DNA of 64,000 bases from Ceratopteris richardii (Eukaryota > Streptophyta > Polypodiopsida > Polypodiales > Pteridaceae), in contig CM035439.1 of the NCBI GenBank assembly GCA_020310875.1, positions 136,480,753-136,544,752 of the forward strand, written 5' to 3'. The position numbers and the translations under genes are program-made. Below are positions 19,801 to 31,189 of the stretch, in pieces. Position 1 is the stretch's first letter. Each line of letters starts with the position of its first letter. Under the pieces are notes generated by a model, which saw nothing but the letters and a program-made list of their open reading frames with translations, had not been told where the DNA came from and made no database searches.

Positions 19801-20210
19801 CCTTTTGTTGGAAAATTTATTATTTTAGGCACAAGAAGTTGAGGATGATGAAGAAGAATAGTTTTTGAAAGATAATCCAATAGTGGTTCCAATGTTTGAG
19901 GTATATGTTGAGCGTATAATCCAGAATGAGAAAGTACTGGTAGAGGAAACTCTCGAGCTCCCATCAAGAAACGAAATTGAGGGCAAAGAATTAAGGCAAA
20001 TGTTTGAAAAGAAAGTAGAAATCTCTACTAAGGAAAGGATGGGCCACGAGGAAAGAGATGTTAAGGATATGGCATAAAAGATTTGTGATAAGAGGTATGG
20101 CATGTCTAATAAGGTCAAAGAGGATGATATTAAGGAACTCAATTTGGGTACAAAAACTAAACCAAAGGTAGTAAAAGTCGGGTGCAAGTGCAAGGACAAT
20201 TTTTGGAGCA
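19801..20210 (+). pseudogene. Gypsy D1 protease-RT linker
   Basis: A short acidic-basic frame (19865-20077; VLVEETLELPSRNEIEGKELRQMFEKK). No domain recognised. Position fits the linker before RT. Confidence 0.45.
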
Positions 20211-21033
20211 TCTTGTTAGGTTATTTAAAGAATATATTTGTGTCATTGCCTAGGAATATTCTTAGGTCAAGGGTATAGATCCTCCATTACATCAACATTG
20301 GATTAATTTAACAACAAATGTAGTTCTAGTGGTGCAACAAGATTGCGAATGAATCCGAATTTCATGAAATAGGTTAAGGAAGAAATAGATAAATTGCTAG
20401 TACTAGGATTTATCAAACTAGGTAGTCAAGTAACATGGTTGTCACCTTAAATTGTGGTATCAAAAAAGAATGGCAAGTTGAGAATATGTGTGAACTACAA
20501 GAAACTTAGCACAACAATGATAACATATCCTTTCCTATGCCAAATTTTGATGCAGTACTTGATGTAGTAGATGTTCATGAAATGTATAATTTTATGGATG
20601 GTTTTTTGGGGTACAATCAGATCAGTGTTGTTGAGCAAGATTAGCACAAAACTATCTTTATCATTGAGTTTGGTGCATATGTTTTCATAGTTCGAGCTGA
20701 AGAATGGACATCCGTCCTTGAATTATGTGGCACATGAGGTGCTTGAGCCTTATTTACCAAATTTTATGAGAGTTTTTGTTGAATATTTCTCTATTTTTAT
20801 AAGAAGGACCTACATTTCTTGTATTTGAAATTATTTTTTGAAAGACGTAGGCAATATAGATTGGTGTTGAATCCTCATAAGGGTGATTGCAATCAAGAGT
20901 GGCATTTTATTGGGCCACATGGTATCTGGTGAAGGGATGACAATTGATAGGCTATTCCGATAGCAAAGTCTCCAAGTAATGTGAAAGAAATGCTGAACTT
21001 CGTAGCTCAAATTAAATGACATGCTAGTTATGT
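20211..21033 (+). pseudogene. Gypsy D1 reverse transcriptase
   Basis: Degraded RT: EEIDKLLVLGFIKLGSQVTWLSP, then IVVSKKNGKLRICVNYKKLS (20450-20510), then FMDGFLGYNQISV (20595-20630), the gypsy equivalents of RT blocks 1-3. The F/YxDD block region near 20770 is unrecognisable (FVEYFSIF). Multiple stops and small indels. Confidence 0.75.
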
Positions 21034-21552
21034 TTGATATTTAGCCAATATTCTTTTCCATTAATGCATTTAACTAAGAAGGATCTTCCTTTTGTTTGGG
21101 CGAAAGCTCAAGAGAAAACATTTCAATTGTTAAAGAAAATGGTATCTATTGCACCACTTTTACAACTACCAGATTGGTCATTACCTTACCACGTTTTTGA
21201 TGCCTTAAATGTGGAAGTAGGGGCAATTGTAATGCAGGAGAAAGTGAAAGGGTGGTATAGGCCAATGTATTATGCAAGTAGAGTATTGTCTTGAGGAGAG
21301 ACAAATTATGCCATGAGGTAAAGAGAACCTTTGGGGATGGTGTATGCCCTAAATGTGATTAGACACTACTTATTGGGAAATAAGGTCGTTTTTCATGTGG
21401 ATCATCAAGCATTGGTACATCTCATTAAGAATCCTTTGTTAATAGGTAGACTAGCAAGATGCAACTTTTGCTTCAAGAATTTGAGTTCGTTATTGTCCAT
21501 ACTCCAGGGAAGGAGCATGCTATGCTTGATTATTTTAGCAGATTATAAATAG
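21034..21552 (+). pseudogene. Gypsy D1 RNase H
   Basis: RT_RNaseH type: LTKKDLPFVWAKAQEKTFQLLKKM, DWSLPYHVF, GAIVMQ, YRPMYYASRVLS, then YALNVIRHYLLGNKVVFHVDHQALVHLIK. The catalytic FVDAS block, intact in D2 (44566-44580), is damaged here (F-DAL). Followed by a 15-G run at 21567-21581. Confidence 0.8.
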
Positions 21553-21925
21553 ATGAAGCACAACTTGGGGGGGGGGGGGGGTGGATGATTAATTTCTTGA
21601 TGCTCCATTATTCAATGCTAAGGTTACTAAATCAAATTCTCAGTTTGATCAGCTGTTAGAATTTTTAATTGATGGGAATATGCAAGGATATTTTAGTTGA
21701 GACCAAAGGAGGAAATTTTCCTTGAAGAATAGACCATATTTAGTGATTGTGGGAGCATTGTATAAGAAAGGCATCAATCAAGTAATCAGACGGTGTGTAG
21801 ATGATTTTGGAAAGAAGGTAATATTGCAAGAAGCTCTTTCTGGCTTAGCAGGTGGACATTTTTCAACAGATATAATAGGAAAAATATTTTACAAGCAGGA
21901 TTTTGGTGGCCAATAGTGTTGAAAG
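21553..21925 (+). pseudogene. Gypsy D1 integrase N-terminus
   Basis: 21722-21916 encodes RPYLVIVGALYKKGINQVIRRCVDDFGKKVILQEALSGLAGGHFSTDI, the H2C2 zinc-binding region of gypsy integrases (RRCV, GGHFS). The catalytic core then is absent: sequence jumps near 21940 to the C-terminal part. Confidence 0.75.
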
Positions 21926-22560
21926 ATGCTCATGAATTTTCAACAATTAGAAGAAGATAGGTTGGTCATTTGTTATATCATTGAAGTTACTCATAGAAGA
22001 AGGCAGGCTTGGGTAAATATGAATGTCCAATTCAAGGTGTTTCAAGTTGGTGATTGGATAATGGTGTATAATTCTAGGTTGGGAACTCATCTTGGTAAAT
22101 TGACATTGACATAAAAAGGAATTTATTAGATCGTTGAAGATTTGATGTGTTTGGGACTAGGGTTGAGAAGCCAATCAATGGAGTGCCATTAAAAAGTTTC
22201 AAGGTAAATCCACCGCATTTTGATTGGCCAACTTTGGCATTACAAATGGAACAATTGATTGATGGGCCAATTATGAGTAAGTCATATTAGATTTGGAGAA
22301 GTGTATGGTTGAAGATATGTTTGATCGGATTATGCAGTATCAAAAGTTACTCGATTGGATATTTATCATCTACTCAATTTCTTAAAGGATACTTGATGTG
22401 TGAAAAAGGTGGCCACGAGTTTTTGTAATTGCATTGCATTTGAGTGGATTGTCTCATAGCATTCTCACGAGTGTGAATTATCTTACCATACGGGAGTTCA
22501 TGTATGTTCATTTGCAATTGGTGTCTATACTCGATGATTGAGTTGTAGGAAGTACGCCGA
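21926..22560 (+). pseudogene. Gypsy D1 integrase C-terminus
   Basis: Encodes RRRQAWVNMNVQFKVFQVGDWIMVYNSRLGTHLGKL (GPY/F-type module) followed, in another frame, by VEKPINGVPLKSFKVNPPHFDWPTL. The D-D-E core is deleted in both D1 and D2. Confidence 0.65.
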
Positions 22561-24095
22561 AGACAAGGAATAGTGATGGGTTGTACTTAGGAGTTTAAGA
22601 TGAACAACACAAGGTGAGGAAGAAGAGGTTGCATGGAAATTTGTTGCAGTGAGAGATGAAGATACTAGCATAGAGGAAAAGGATAGTGCTATAGAAGAGG
22701 ATTAAGAAATACCTACACCACTATCAACAAGAAAGCTAATGCAAGACCTAATGGATTCGTATACTAATTTCAAGGTAGAAATTGATTGTCAAACACTTGT
22801 GAATATTGTTTGGTTGCAACAAGTTGGATTGTATAAGTTAGCATCATTGCCATGGGATATTTGGAAGAACAATTATTATGAAAATTCTAAGGTGGATATA
22901 TTGAGAAAAACGAAGGGCCAGATTCCTACAAAGGTGAATTTGACATATGAAAATGTTGTAGAGGTGCTTAAGTTGTCCTATGGGGTGGACATGTTGATTC
23001 TCAAATGTCTAGAAGATGCATCAAAGAAGGAATTTGGTCCACGAAAAGGAGGTAGATAGTAGTATATGCTGAAGAATGTCATTTATGCTAGGTGAAAGGA
23101 GTTGAAATGGTATTTGGAAAGAATGTGCTTTATCATTTAAAATGATTACATGTCTAAAGAGAATTATGCACCATAATCCTGGGAAAAAAAGGCAAGAAGA
23201 TTAGTTGGGCTGATTGGTTTTATGATAGATTATATGGAGAAATTTTTCTATTAGATAAGAGGAAGACTCAATCCAAGAGTAGGTTGTGTGTATACTTAGC
23301 CTCAAATTTTTAGTATGCTTAGAGGGTTGATAGTCCCATAAAAGTTGATCAGCGATAACATTTAGAACTACACAAGGTATAGGAATCTGATTTTACGAAG
23401 CTTGATTCAGATGAATGGGAGGTATACAAAACTTTAATCAAGGCAAGATATGGTGCAAAGAAAGATCTATTAGTTATTCAAAAGAATAAGGCTATACAGG
23501 ATATTGAGGAGTTCTAGATACAACCAATATTGAATGTTACAAAATCGTGAACTCTCATACTTTTAGGGAAGGGTTTTAAATTATCTAACAAAATGAATAT
23601 TGAACCAGAACCAAAGAAGTTAGTGAGTAAACTTGACTTTGAAGAAACAGTGCATCACTCTTATTTTTGTTGTGAAAGATATAAAAAAATTTCATCAATA
23701 TTTAGAGTCATTAGAAAAGTTTATAGACAAGCAACAAGTACTATTGAAGGAGCAGAGGTTGTTAAATGATATTTTGACTTTTGAAGATTAACTAACAAAA
23801 CATATGCAGGGAAACCAATTGGAAGAAGAGTTAAATCAAATAAAAGAGAAGCATACGGCGGATACAACAAATTTGTTGGAAAATAAAAAGATGGCAAGAG
23901 TAAAGATGTCATTGAAAGTGTTTAAAGATTGAGTGGGAATCATGGAAGATAGAGTTGAATCAAAATTACAGAGGTTGGTAGAAATCAGTATTGAGTCACA
24001 CATTGATAATGAAATGATGAATCAGATTACAACCTTTGTAGGTATTAGAAAATCAAATGTTTGAGCAAGAATAATTGGATCTTAACACTATTTTG
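22561..24095 (+). pseudogene. Gypsy D1 extra ORF region downstream of pol
   Basis: About 1.5 kb of decayed coding sequence after pol. The best frame, 22739-23059, reads QDLMDSYTNFKVEIDCQTLV...WLQQVGLYKLASLPWDIW. Later pieces include ESDFTKLDSDEWEVYKTLIKARYGA (about 23380-23460) and a charged, heptad-like stretch near 23800-24000 (KMARVKMSLKVFKD...GIMEDRVESKLQRLVEI). The later portions recur in D2 (45480-46110) and D3 (59990-60760, inverted). No family recognised; an additional gypsy ORF is the best guess. Confidence 0.55.
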
Positions 24096-25367
24096 GTACC
24101 AAAACAAGACACTTGTGTCCCTTTTTTACAATTTTCCAAAAAATCATACACCTTCTACAAAGAAAATTTGAAAAACTCCTTTGACACACATATTAACTAT
24201 AATTCAAAGGTTAATGCAAAATTATAACATACAATAAATCATGTTTTATGTTTATGTTAATAGACTCTCAAGATGCTATGGTAGTGAACAAGATGAATAT
24301 TCCTAATCAAATATATTTTTATCAAAAGAAAAAAAATCCATTATATGAAAGAAAAAAATATACACATTCCTTGAAAATAGAGCACATAGTATGAATCCCA
24401 AAAACACTTAGAAAAATCATTTCAAATCAAATAAAAATAAATTATTTTGACTCTGTACACCAAAAATAACAACTAGCTCTAAAGGTGGTTCAAACAAACG
24501 TATGGGAATTTGTAGAGCTGTACAAATATTCCAAAAATAACACAAGGTATGAAGACAACAATGAAAGTATACACATGTAAAATCAACTACTATGACTCTA
24601 GTCTCTAAAAAAAATAAATAAAGCCTACATATATGACTGAAAAGAATTTATGGACATCATCCAAGGTGTACGAGTTCAAGTTAAAAAGTAGAAAATGTGT
24701 GACATAACAAACTAAGGCTTACACATACAAGGCTAAATAATTTATGGACATCCATCAAAATTTTCACATCTTTGAACACAACCAAGAATCTTCTATTGTG
24801 TGGGCATCAACCAAATTCTAGAGATACAATCATGAATAGTTTTTGGACATTTAACAAAGATTGTACGTTTATGGAAGAGATCTAGTTTCTTCACATGAGA
24901 CAAGACAATCGGACATCAAACAAGCTGTACACAAAAGGGAACTACCAATATGTGAAAATCAACCAAGTTTTTCAAATCTACGTACACCAAACAAACTAGA
25001 TATAGTGGAACCAACCAATATATCCACATATAAACATTAATATCCAATTGAAATAATGTAAAATATAAACAATTAGTTTGATATCCAAGAAAAAAACCTA
25101 GTTCCTATCAAGAAACAGGAGTCATGTACACATAGATTCAAAAGAAAATTTAGTTTCAACATATTTGGTAAAAAACAATTTTTTGGTAGTTGTTATATGC
25201 ATAAACACACATCCCTTGCACACACCCACACATACTCAAAATAATACTCAAATTTCTGACATAATCTTTGATATCATTAAACAATAAGGACCATATTTTT
25301 TTAAACATTTCATCATTTCCATCATAAATGCCATCTTCTTCTTGTCAAATCAAATATGTATGCCAAT
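24096..25367. other. Unassigned AT-rich DNA
   Basis: About 1.3 kb with no long frame, no LTR and no match to any other part of the window that I could see. A1 inserted at its right end (TSD ttgtt at 25368-25372). It could be ancient host spacer or a fully decayed element. Confidence 0.5.
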
Positions 25368-25372
25368 TTGTT

Positions 25373-25602
25373 TGTTGATATATTTAGGTAGTGATGTGTG
25401 TGAACACTCTAGGACCGCCGGGGCACTTTTTTCCATCTTTAGGAGGTTTTTTTCCCTCGGCTTGTATATATGCCTGTTGCCCTAATGGGCTACTTATCTT
25501 TGTACATTCTCTAGTAATACATTCAGTATTGTGTGTTGTGCTCCAAGCTTCTTCTTCTTCCTTGTGCTGTTCGCGTGCTTTCACAGACGTCTAACTCCAA
25601 TA
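25373..25602 (+). repeat. A1 5' LTR
   Basis: 230 bp, TG start and TA end (CA mutated). TATATA at 25465-25470 is a plausible promoter TATA box. Confidence 0.95.
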
Positions 25603-25952
25603 ATTGGTATCACAGTAAGTCGTTGCTTCATCTAGGGCACCGTCGACACTCCTCTGTTTGTAGTCATCACACGAATTTTGGTGAGCATACTCAACGTCTT
25701 TTCGAGATCAAAACAGCTTCACTGTGTGGTGCCGAAATCACGATTTGAGCTGGTTTCGACCTCCGAACGCACTATCGTAGTGCTTGTGCAGGCTATTTCG
25801 TCTTTTTGTGCCAAAGGTATATACAAGTTTCTGTTCGCCAGTTCAAGCGTCTCGAAGTCTGGTACAGGTCTAGCAGAACTTGTCTGGGCAGTTGTGTTCA
25901 ACATTTTGAGATACAGTCAATTTTTTGCATCAAGGTATTTTAGTCATCGGCC
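25603..25952 (+). promoter_or_regulatory. A1 primer-binding site and leader
   Basis: ATTGGTATCACAG (25603-25615) follows the LTR and resembles initiator-Met tRNA. The remaining leader to the gag ATG at 25953 is about 340 bp and has no recognised domain; short frames in it are likely chance. Confidence 0.8.
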
Positions 25953-26924
25953 ATGGCTGAAAGCAGTGATGTATTCCGTATGTTGGCTGTTGAGGATAAG
26001 TTGGATGGTACCAACTACCCATTATGGGCTTATATGATGCGACATGTATTGGTTACGAAAGGATTGTGGAACATTGTGCAGGGTGTTGAAAGACGTCCTA
26101 TTACACCTCTGACTATAGGTACTGCATATACAAGTGCCGGAGCTGATGAAGATGGTGTCAAAGATGATATTCCACAGATTCCTGTTCGTGCTGCTGTTTC
26201 AGTTGCACCTACTACAGAGCAGATTTGCTGGGATGGCAAAGATGCCCAAGCACATGCATTGATAGCTTTGTCTGTCAAACGTGCCATTATTCCTCACATT
26301 CGCTCTTGCAAAACAGCTAAGGATGCTTGGGATACACTTACCACATTGTACCAAGCTAGGAATGAGGCTCGTGTTGCTTATCTCCGAAAACAGTTGGAGA
26401 GTGAGCACATGAATGAAGGTGATTCTATGGACAGTTTCCTAACGAAGATCAAAGACTTGAAGGAATAATTGATTTCTGCTGATGAGGTTATACCAGATAG
26501 CTCACTTGTGTAGACCGTTCTGAATGGTCTTCCTGATTCATATCAGAGTTTTGCTTCTACTCTTCGTTTAATGATGAAAGGCAATCCAAATGCCTTATCA
26601 TTTGAGGATTTAGTCTCTGTTCTGTTGCAGGAAGATCAGTCCAGGCAGAACAGGTCCATTATGCGAGTTACAGATCAAGCTTTCCTAGCTAGTCAGAAGG
26701 GCAAAGGAAAATGGAGCTCTTCAACTAGTAAGCAAAAATCTGCTAATTCTGCATATTCGAAGAAGGAAGATAAACATGAGAAGAAATCAGAAAAAAAAAC
26801 ATTGTTTTGTAAGTACTATAAAGGGAATGATCATATCATAAAGAACTATCCAAAACTGGCTGCTAAAGAGGCAAAGAAGAAAGAGGCTGGAATGGTTGTT
26901 GCAGAGGCCTCTACACCAAAATAG
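25953..26924 (+). pseudogene. A1 gag
   Basis: Starts MAESSDVFRMLAVEDKLDGTNYPLWAYMMRHVLV, a typical copia Gag N-terminus (W-x3-M). The core has HIRSCKTAKDAWDTLTTLYQ and SFLTKIKDLKE. Stops: TAA at 26466-26468 where A2 has CAA, and TAG at 26511-26513. The tail (26571-26924) is Lys/Ser-rich with a zinc knuckle near 26818-26865, CKYYKGNDHIIKNYP, in which two of three Cys are Tyr. Packaging protein, dead copy. Confidence 0.9.
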
Positions 26925-27429
26925 AGTCTGCAAATCTTGTGCAGGAAGAAGAATGGGCGTTTAATACTATGTGCAGTTTTGACCCATCTTCTCATGAGTA
27001 GTGCATGTCTGCAGTAGACTCAGATGTTTGGTATTTTGACAGTGGGGCGACCAAACATATTACCTCGCAGCATAGTTTCTTCTCTTCACTCGAGCCTGCC
27101 CCTACAGGGAATACTGTTACATGCACCAACAACTCCTCTTATCCTGTTATGGGAGTTGGTAAGATCATTTTGACTACTGCTGATGGTAGTTCTTTCACTT
27201 TGTCATATGATTTATTTGTGCTAGGGATAAAAAAGAACATGTTAGCAGTTTCTGCATTAGCCAAGATTGGCTTGGTTGTGAAATTTGTTGATGACAGGTG
27301 TACAGTTCATGATCTGTCAAATGGCGATGTGATTATTGCTTCTGGCATTTTATGTCATGGGCTGTATAAGCTCATAGACTATGAAAGATCTGTAAATGAT
27401 TTGGCATGTGCAGTAAATGATTCGCAGGC
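26925..27429 (+). pseudogene. A1 protease
   Basis: VWYFDSGATKHITSQHSFFSSLEP with the aspartic protease D-S-G-A at 27038-27049, then YPVMGVGKIILTTADGSSFTL and GIKKNMLAVSALAKIGLVVKFVDDR. The catalytic triplet is intact, but the frame upstream is blocked by TAG at 26999-27001 (CAG in A2). Confidence 0.85.
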
Positions 27430-28733
27430 TATGTCAGATGCAAAGCTTTGGCATGCACGCTTTGGTCATCTGAATTTTGCTAGTTTGCTACGCCTGCAGA
27501 AATCTGAAATGGTGTCCTCATTGCCCAAACTTGAGGCACCTAGAAAACATCTTTGTGAAGGCTGTATTTTGGGCAAAATGCAGCGTTCCTCCTTTCCAAA
27601 AGGTGGTTCAGTTCGGGCTACACCAAAATTGTAGCTTGTACATAGTGATGTCTGTGGTCCTATGCAAACACCCTCTTTTGGAAATTACCTTTACTTCGTG
27701 ACTTTCATTGATGATTTTTCCAGGCATGCATGGGTATATCCACTCAAAGCAAAGTCCAAAGTGTTCATGTGCTTTAAATAATTTTTGGTTTTGGCTAAAA
27801 ATTTGTCAGCATGTAAAATGGGCACCCTCCGTTCTGATCGAGGGGGGAATATATGTCTTTTGATTTAATGCATTTCTGGCTGAATGTGGGATAAAACACC
27901 AGTGTACAGTGCCGTATACACCTCAACAGAATGGAGTTGCTGAACGAAAGAACAGGTCACTCATGGAGATGGCGAGGTGCATGGTCAAAAGTCAGGCTTT
28001 ACCACATAGTTTCTGGCTTGAGGCTGTCATGTTTGCAGCATATGTACTGAACAGGTGTCCCACTAAAGCGCTGCAGTCTATCACTCCATATGAGGCTTGA
28101 CATGACCGCAAGCCATATGTTGCTCATCTGCGTGTTTTTGGTTATTTGGCATATGCACTAGTGCCTGAACAACATCGCAGAAAATTGGATGATAAGGTAG
28201 TAAAATGTATTTTTGTTGGGTACAGTTCTGAAAGTAAAGGCTATCGACTGTATCATCCACAGACTAAACGCATTCTCGTTAGCCGTGATATTGTCTTTGT
28301 GGAAGATGCTATTCAGCCATTGCTTTCATGTACTAAGGAGACATCTGTTAGCTCCAAAGACATGTATGATACTTTGATGCCTCTTTTTACAGGTGGACAG
28401 TCTAGTGCTGGTCCTAATGAGGCAACTTCTCAACCTTTGCAGGTTTCATATGATGATGTAGATCATTCCATTTGTGATGCAGATTTACATGATGCACTTG
28501 TTGATGAGAGAGCTGATATTGAGCAGGCAAAAACTATGCCAAAAAGGTTGGTGCAAACTTTGCGTGACAGCAAATTAGATGCACCTTTGTCATATCGTAC
28601 TCGTTCAGGCTCTCATAGTGCCTCCTTTGCATCAAATTGCTATGCTACGGCTACGTCTAGTCTTTGTGATGAAAATGAGCCTGTTTCTTTTGATGAAGCA
28701 CAAAATTCAGAAAATTGGATGGCTTCTATGTAA
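27430..28733 (+). pseudogene. A1 integrase and linker
   Basis: HHCC domain LWHARFGHLNFASLL...CEGCILGKMQ (27440-27600) intact. Then a TAG at 27632-27634, the [27 protein letters not shown] core, a 1-bp loss in a G run near 27848 that shifts the frame at R-G-G-E-Y, and QQNGVAERKNRSLMEMARCM. TGA replaces Trp at 28098-28100. The 28146-28733 frame is the integrase C-terminus and acidic linker, ending at TAA (CAA in A2). Confidence 0.85.
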
Positions 28734-28736
28734 TCT

Positions 28737-29498
28737 GAATATGATGTTATAATGAAGAATGGTACATGGTCTTTATGTGACTTGCCTATTGGCAAGAAGG
28801 CCATTGGCACTAAGTGGGTATACAAGCTGAAGCATAAACTTGATGGTACAGTTGACACGTATAAGGCTAGGCTTGTTCCAAAGGGTTATGCGCAGGAAAG
28901 AGGCATTGATTTTGATGAGACCTTTGCACCTACATGCCGTATGACTACTGTTCGGAGCATTTGTGCCCTTGCAGCCCATCATGGTTGGAATGTACATCAG
29001 TTGGACACTAAAACAGCGTTTCTGAATGGTGACTTGCATGAAGAAGTTTATGTTTTTCAGCCCCGTGGCTTTGTGCAGAAAGGGCATGAAAACCAGGTGT
29101 GTAGGTTAAAGAAGGCATTATATGGTTTAAAGCAAGCACCACGTGCTTGGTATGAGAAGATACATGCCTATCTGATTGCACATGGTTTTGAGAACAGTCC
29201 AACTGAAAGTACCTTATATGTTAAGCATGCTAATGATGTGCTTCTGATCATTGTTGTCTATGTTGACGACATGCTGCTCACTGGTCCTATTGAGAAGCAT
29301 ATTGTTGATTTTAAGGCTGACTTGCATGCCTCATTTGAGATGTCTGATTTGGGGCATTTGCATCACTATTTGGGCATTCAATTTATGCAAGTTGATGGTG
29401 GAATGGCTTTGTGTCAGACGAAATATATTGACACATTATTGCAGCGTTTTGGCCTTGAAGACTGTAAGCCTATTGCCACTCCTATGGAGACAGGTTAA
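28737..29498 (+). pseudogene. A1 reverse transcriptase
   Basis: The longest intact domain of A1. NGTWSLCDLPIGKKAIGTKWVYK, YKARLVPKGYAQERGIDFDETFAPT, HQLDTKTAFLNGDL (first catalytic Asp), KKALYGLKQAPRAWYEK and VVYVDDMLLTG (YVDD near 29259-29270), closing with LEDCKPIATPM. All catalytic Asp residues are kept; the domain stands alone because of stops on both sides. It copies element RNA to DNA. Confidence 0.9.
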
Positions 29499-30215
29499 CA
29501 ATTGAGTCTTCATGATGCTGGAGATGCATTTGATGCTGTTCTCTATTAGCAGGTTGTTGGATGCTTGATTTAGTTATGCATTACTCGGCCAGATATTCAG
29601 TTTGCTGTCTCACAGATGAGCAGATTTATGCATTGCCCAGGAGTCAAGCATTGGCAGGTGGTTAAGCGCATCTTTCGATACTTGAGTGGTACTCGGCTAC
29701 TTGGGTTGTTTTATCCCAAGGGGGGATCACTACCGCCAGATTTGCATGCTTTTTCTGACTCTGATTGGGCTGGTTGCTATGACACTCGTGTGTCCACTAG
29801 TGGCTTTTGCTTCATGCTTGGTAGCTCATGTATATCTTGGTTGAGCAAGAAGCAGCCTACTGTGGCCACTTCCAGTTGTGAGGCTGAGTATAAGGAAGCT
29901 TTCACAGTTAGTGTTGAGTGTGTGTGGATCACATGCCTTATGGCTGATTTGGGTGTTGCTCAGAATTCTGCCACCACTATCTTCACTGACAGTCAAAGCG
30001 CATTGGTAGTTGCGAGGAACCCTGTGTTCCATGCTCGCACTAAGCACATTGAGGTGCATTATCACTATGTCAAGGAGAGGTTCTTTGTTGGGGATATCAG
30101 CCTGGCATATGTGCCCACGCAGGAGAACATTGCAGACCTTTTCACAAAGGCTCTGCCCAGGGAGAAGTTTGAAGCTTTCCGCAAAGCTTTGGGCTTACTT
30201 ACTTTTGTGGAGTGA
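29499..30215 (+). pseudogene. A1 RNase H
   Basis: Begins with decayed sequence (TAG codons near 29548 and 29570). From 29616 it is a long open stretch: HAFSDSDWAGCYDTRVSTSGFCFMLGSSC, SKKQPTVATSSCEAEYKEAF, FTDSQSALVVARNPVFHARTKHIE, TQENIADLFTKALP. The catalytic D, E, D residues are present. Ends 64 bp before the polypurine tract. Confidence 0.9.
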
Positions 30216-30279
30216 CTTCCACATAGCTTGGCACTTCCTTATACATGAGTGCTAGCTACTTGTTCACGACATCACTCCC

Positions 30280-30519
30280 AGGGGGGATTTGTTGATATAT
30301 TTAGGTAGTGATGTGTGTGAACACTCTAGGACCGCCGGGGAACTTTTTTCCCTCTTTAGGAGGTTTTTTTCCCCCAGCTTGTATATACGCCTATTGCCCT
30401 AATGGGCTACTTATCTTTGTACATTCTCTAGTAATACATTCAGTATTGTGTGTTGTGCTCCAAGCTTCTTCGTCTTCCTTGTGTTGTTCGCGTGCTTTCG
30501 GAGATGTCTAACTCCAACA
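30280..30519 (+). repeat. A1 polypurine tract and 3' LTR
   Basis: AGGGGGGATT (30280-30289) then the 230-bp LTR 30290-30519 ending ACTCCAACA, then TSD ttgtt. Confidence 0.95.
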
Positions 30520-30524
30520 TTGTT

Positions 30525-31005
30525 TCATTCTTATCACAATCAGGATTGTCAATCACATATTATTTGATGAGATTGAGAAAGAAATAGGGCATGAAAGAAT
30601 ATTTTTGAATATTTAATACTTAGAATAGCACATAAACATTTATTATTTTTCATCATAATTTTTTATTCGACCTTTGGAACTATGTTCTTTCATGAACATG
30701 GAAATATGTGCTTTGCCAATTCAAGATGAAAGTCAAGGCCAAATGCAATGGCTAGTAGTTCAAAGTGGAGGCCTTCTAACTTTGAATAAAAATGTGCATT
30801 AAATTATCATGAAGGTTGTCCATTGAAAACTAGCCAATTCTTTGCAATCTCACATACACACATACACCTTCTCCACAGATCCCCAAAAACTTTCTTTACA
30901 TTGCCAAAATCCATCAATAGCTTGAAATTTCCTAAAACATATCCAATTTGTCAAAATGTTTTAATTGAGTTATTTTTTTAGTTATGCTAAAAGTTGAGTT
31001 TTTAG
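30525..31005. other. Unassigned AT-rich DNA between A1 and A2
   Basis: The right-hand continuation of the A1 target sequence. No frame or repeat recognised. Ends where A2 leader homology begins. Confidence 0.5.
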
Positions 31006-31189
31006 AAATTCATCGTAACGCTTGTGCAGGCTATTTCATCTTTTTGTGCCAAAGATATATACCAGTTTCTCTTCGCTAGTATAAGTGTCTCAAAGTCTGC
31101 TACAGTCTAGCGGAATTCATATGGGCAGTTTTATTCAAATTTTTGAGATACAGTCACTTTTCTGCATCAAGGTATTTTAGTCACCGACC

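Larger units (their letters stand above)
25373..30519 (+). mobile_element. Copia A1 element, full length but decayed
   Basis: A complete A-family insertion of 5,147 bp with 5-bp target duplications ttgtt (25368-25372 and 30520-30524). LTRs 25373-25602 and 30290-30519 are both 230 bp and differ at about 12 positions by my count (about 5%), so it is much older than C. It is organised as primer site, leader, gag, protease, integrase, RT, RNase H, polypurine tract. About nine in-frame stops and at least two frameshifts prevent activity. Confidence 0.95.

Noticed and set aside
22739-23059. A host gene exon captured by gypsy D
   Set aside because: No recognisable host domain; later parts of the same region recur in other D copies after pol, so an element ORF is more likely. 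Capture is not excluded.
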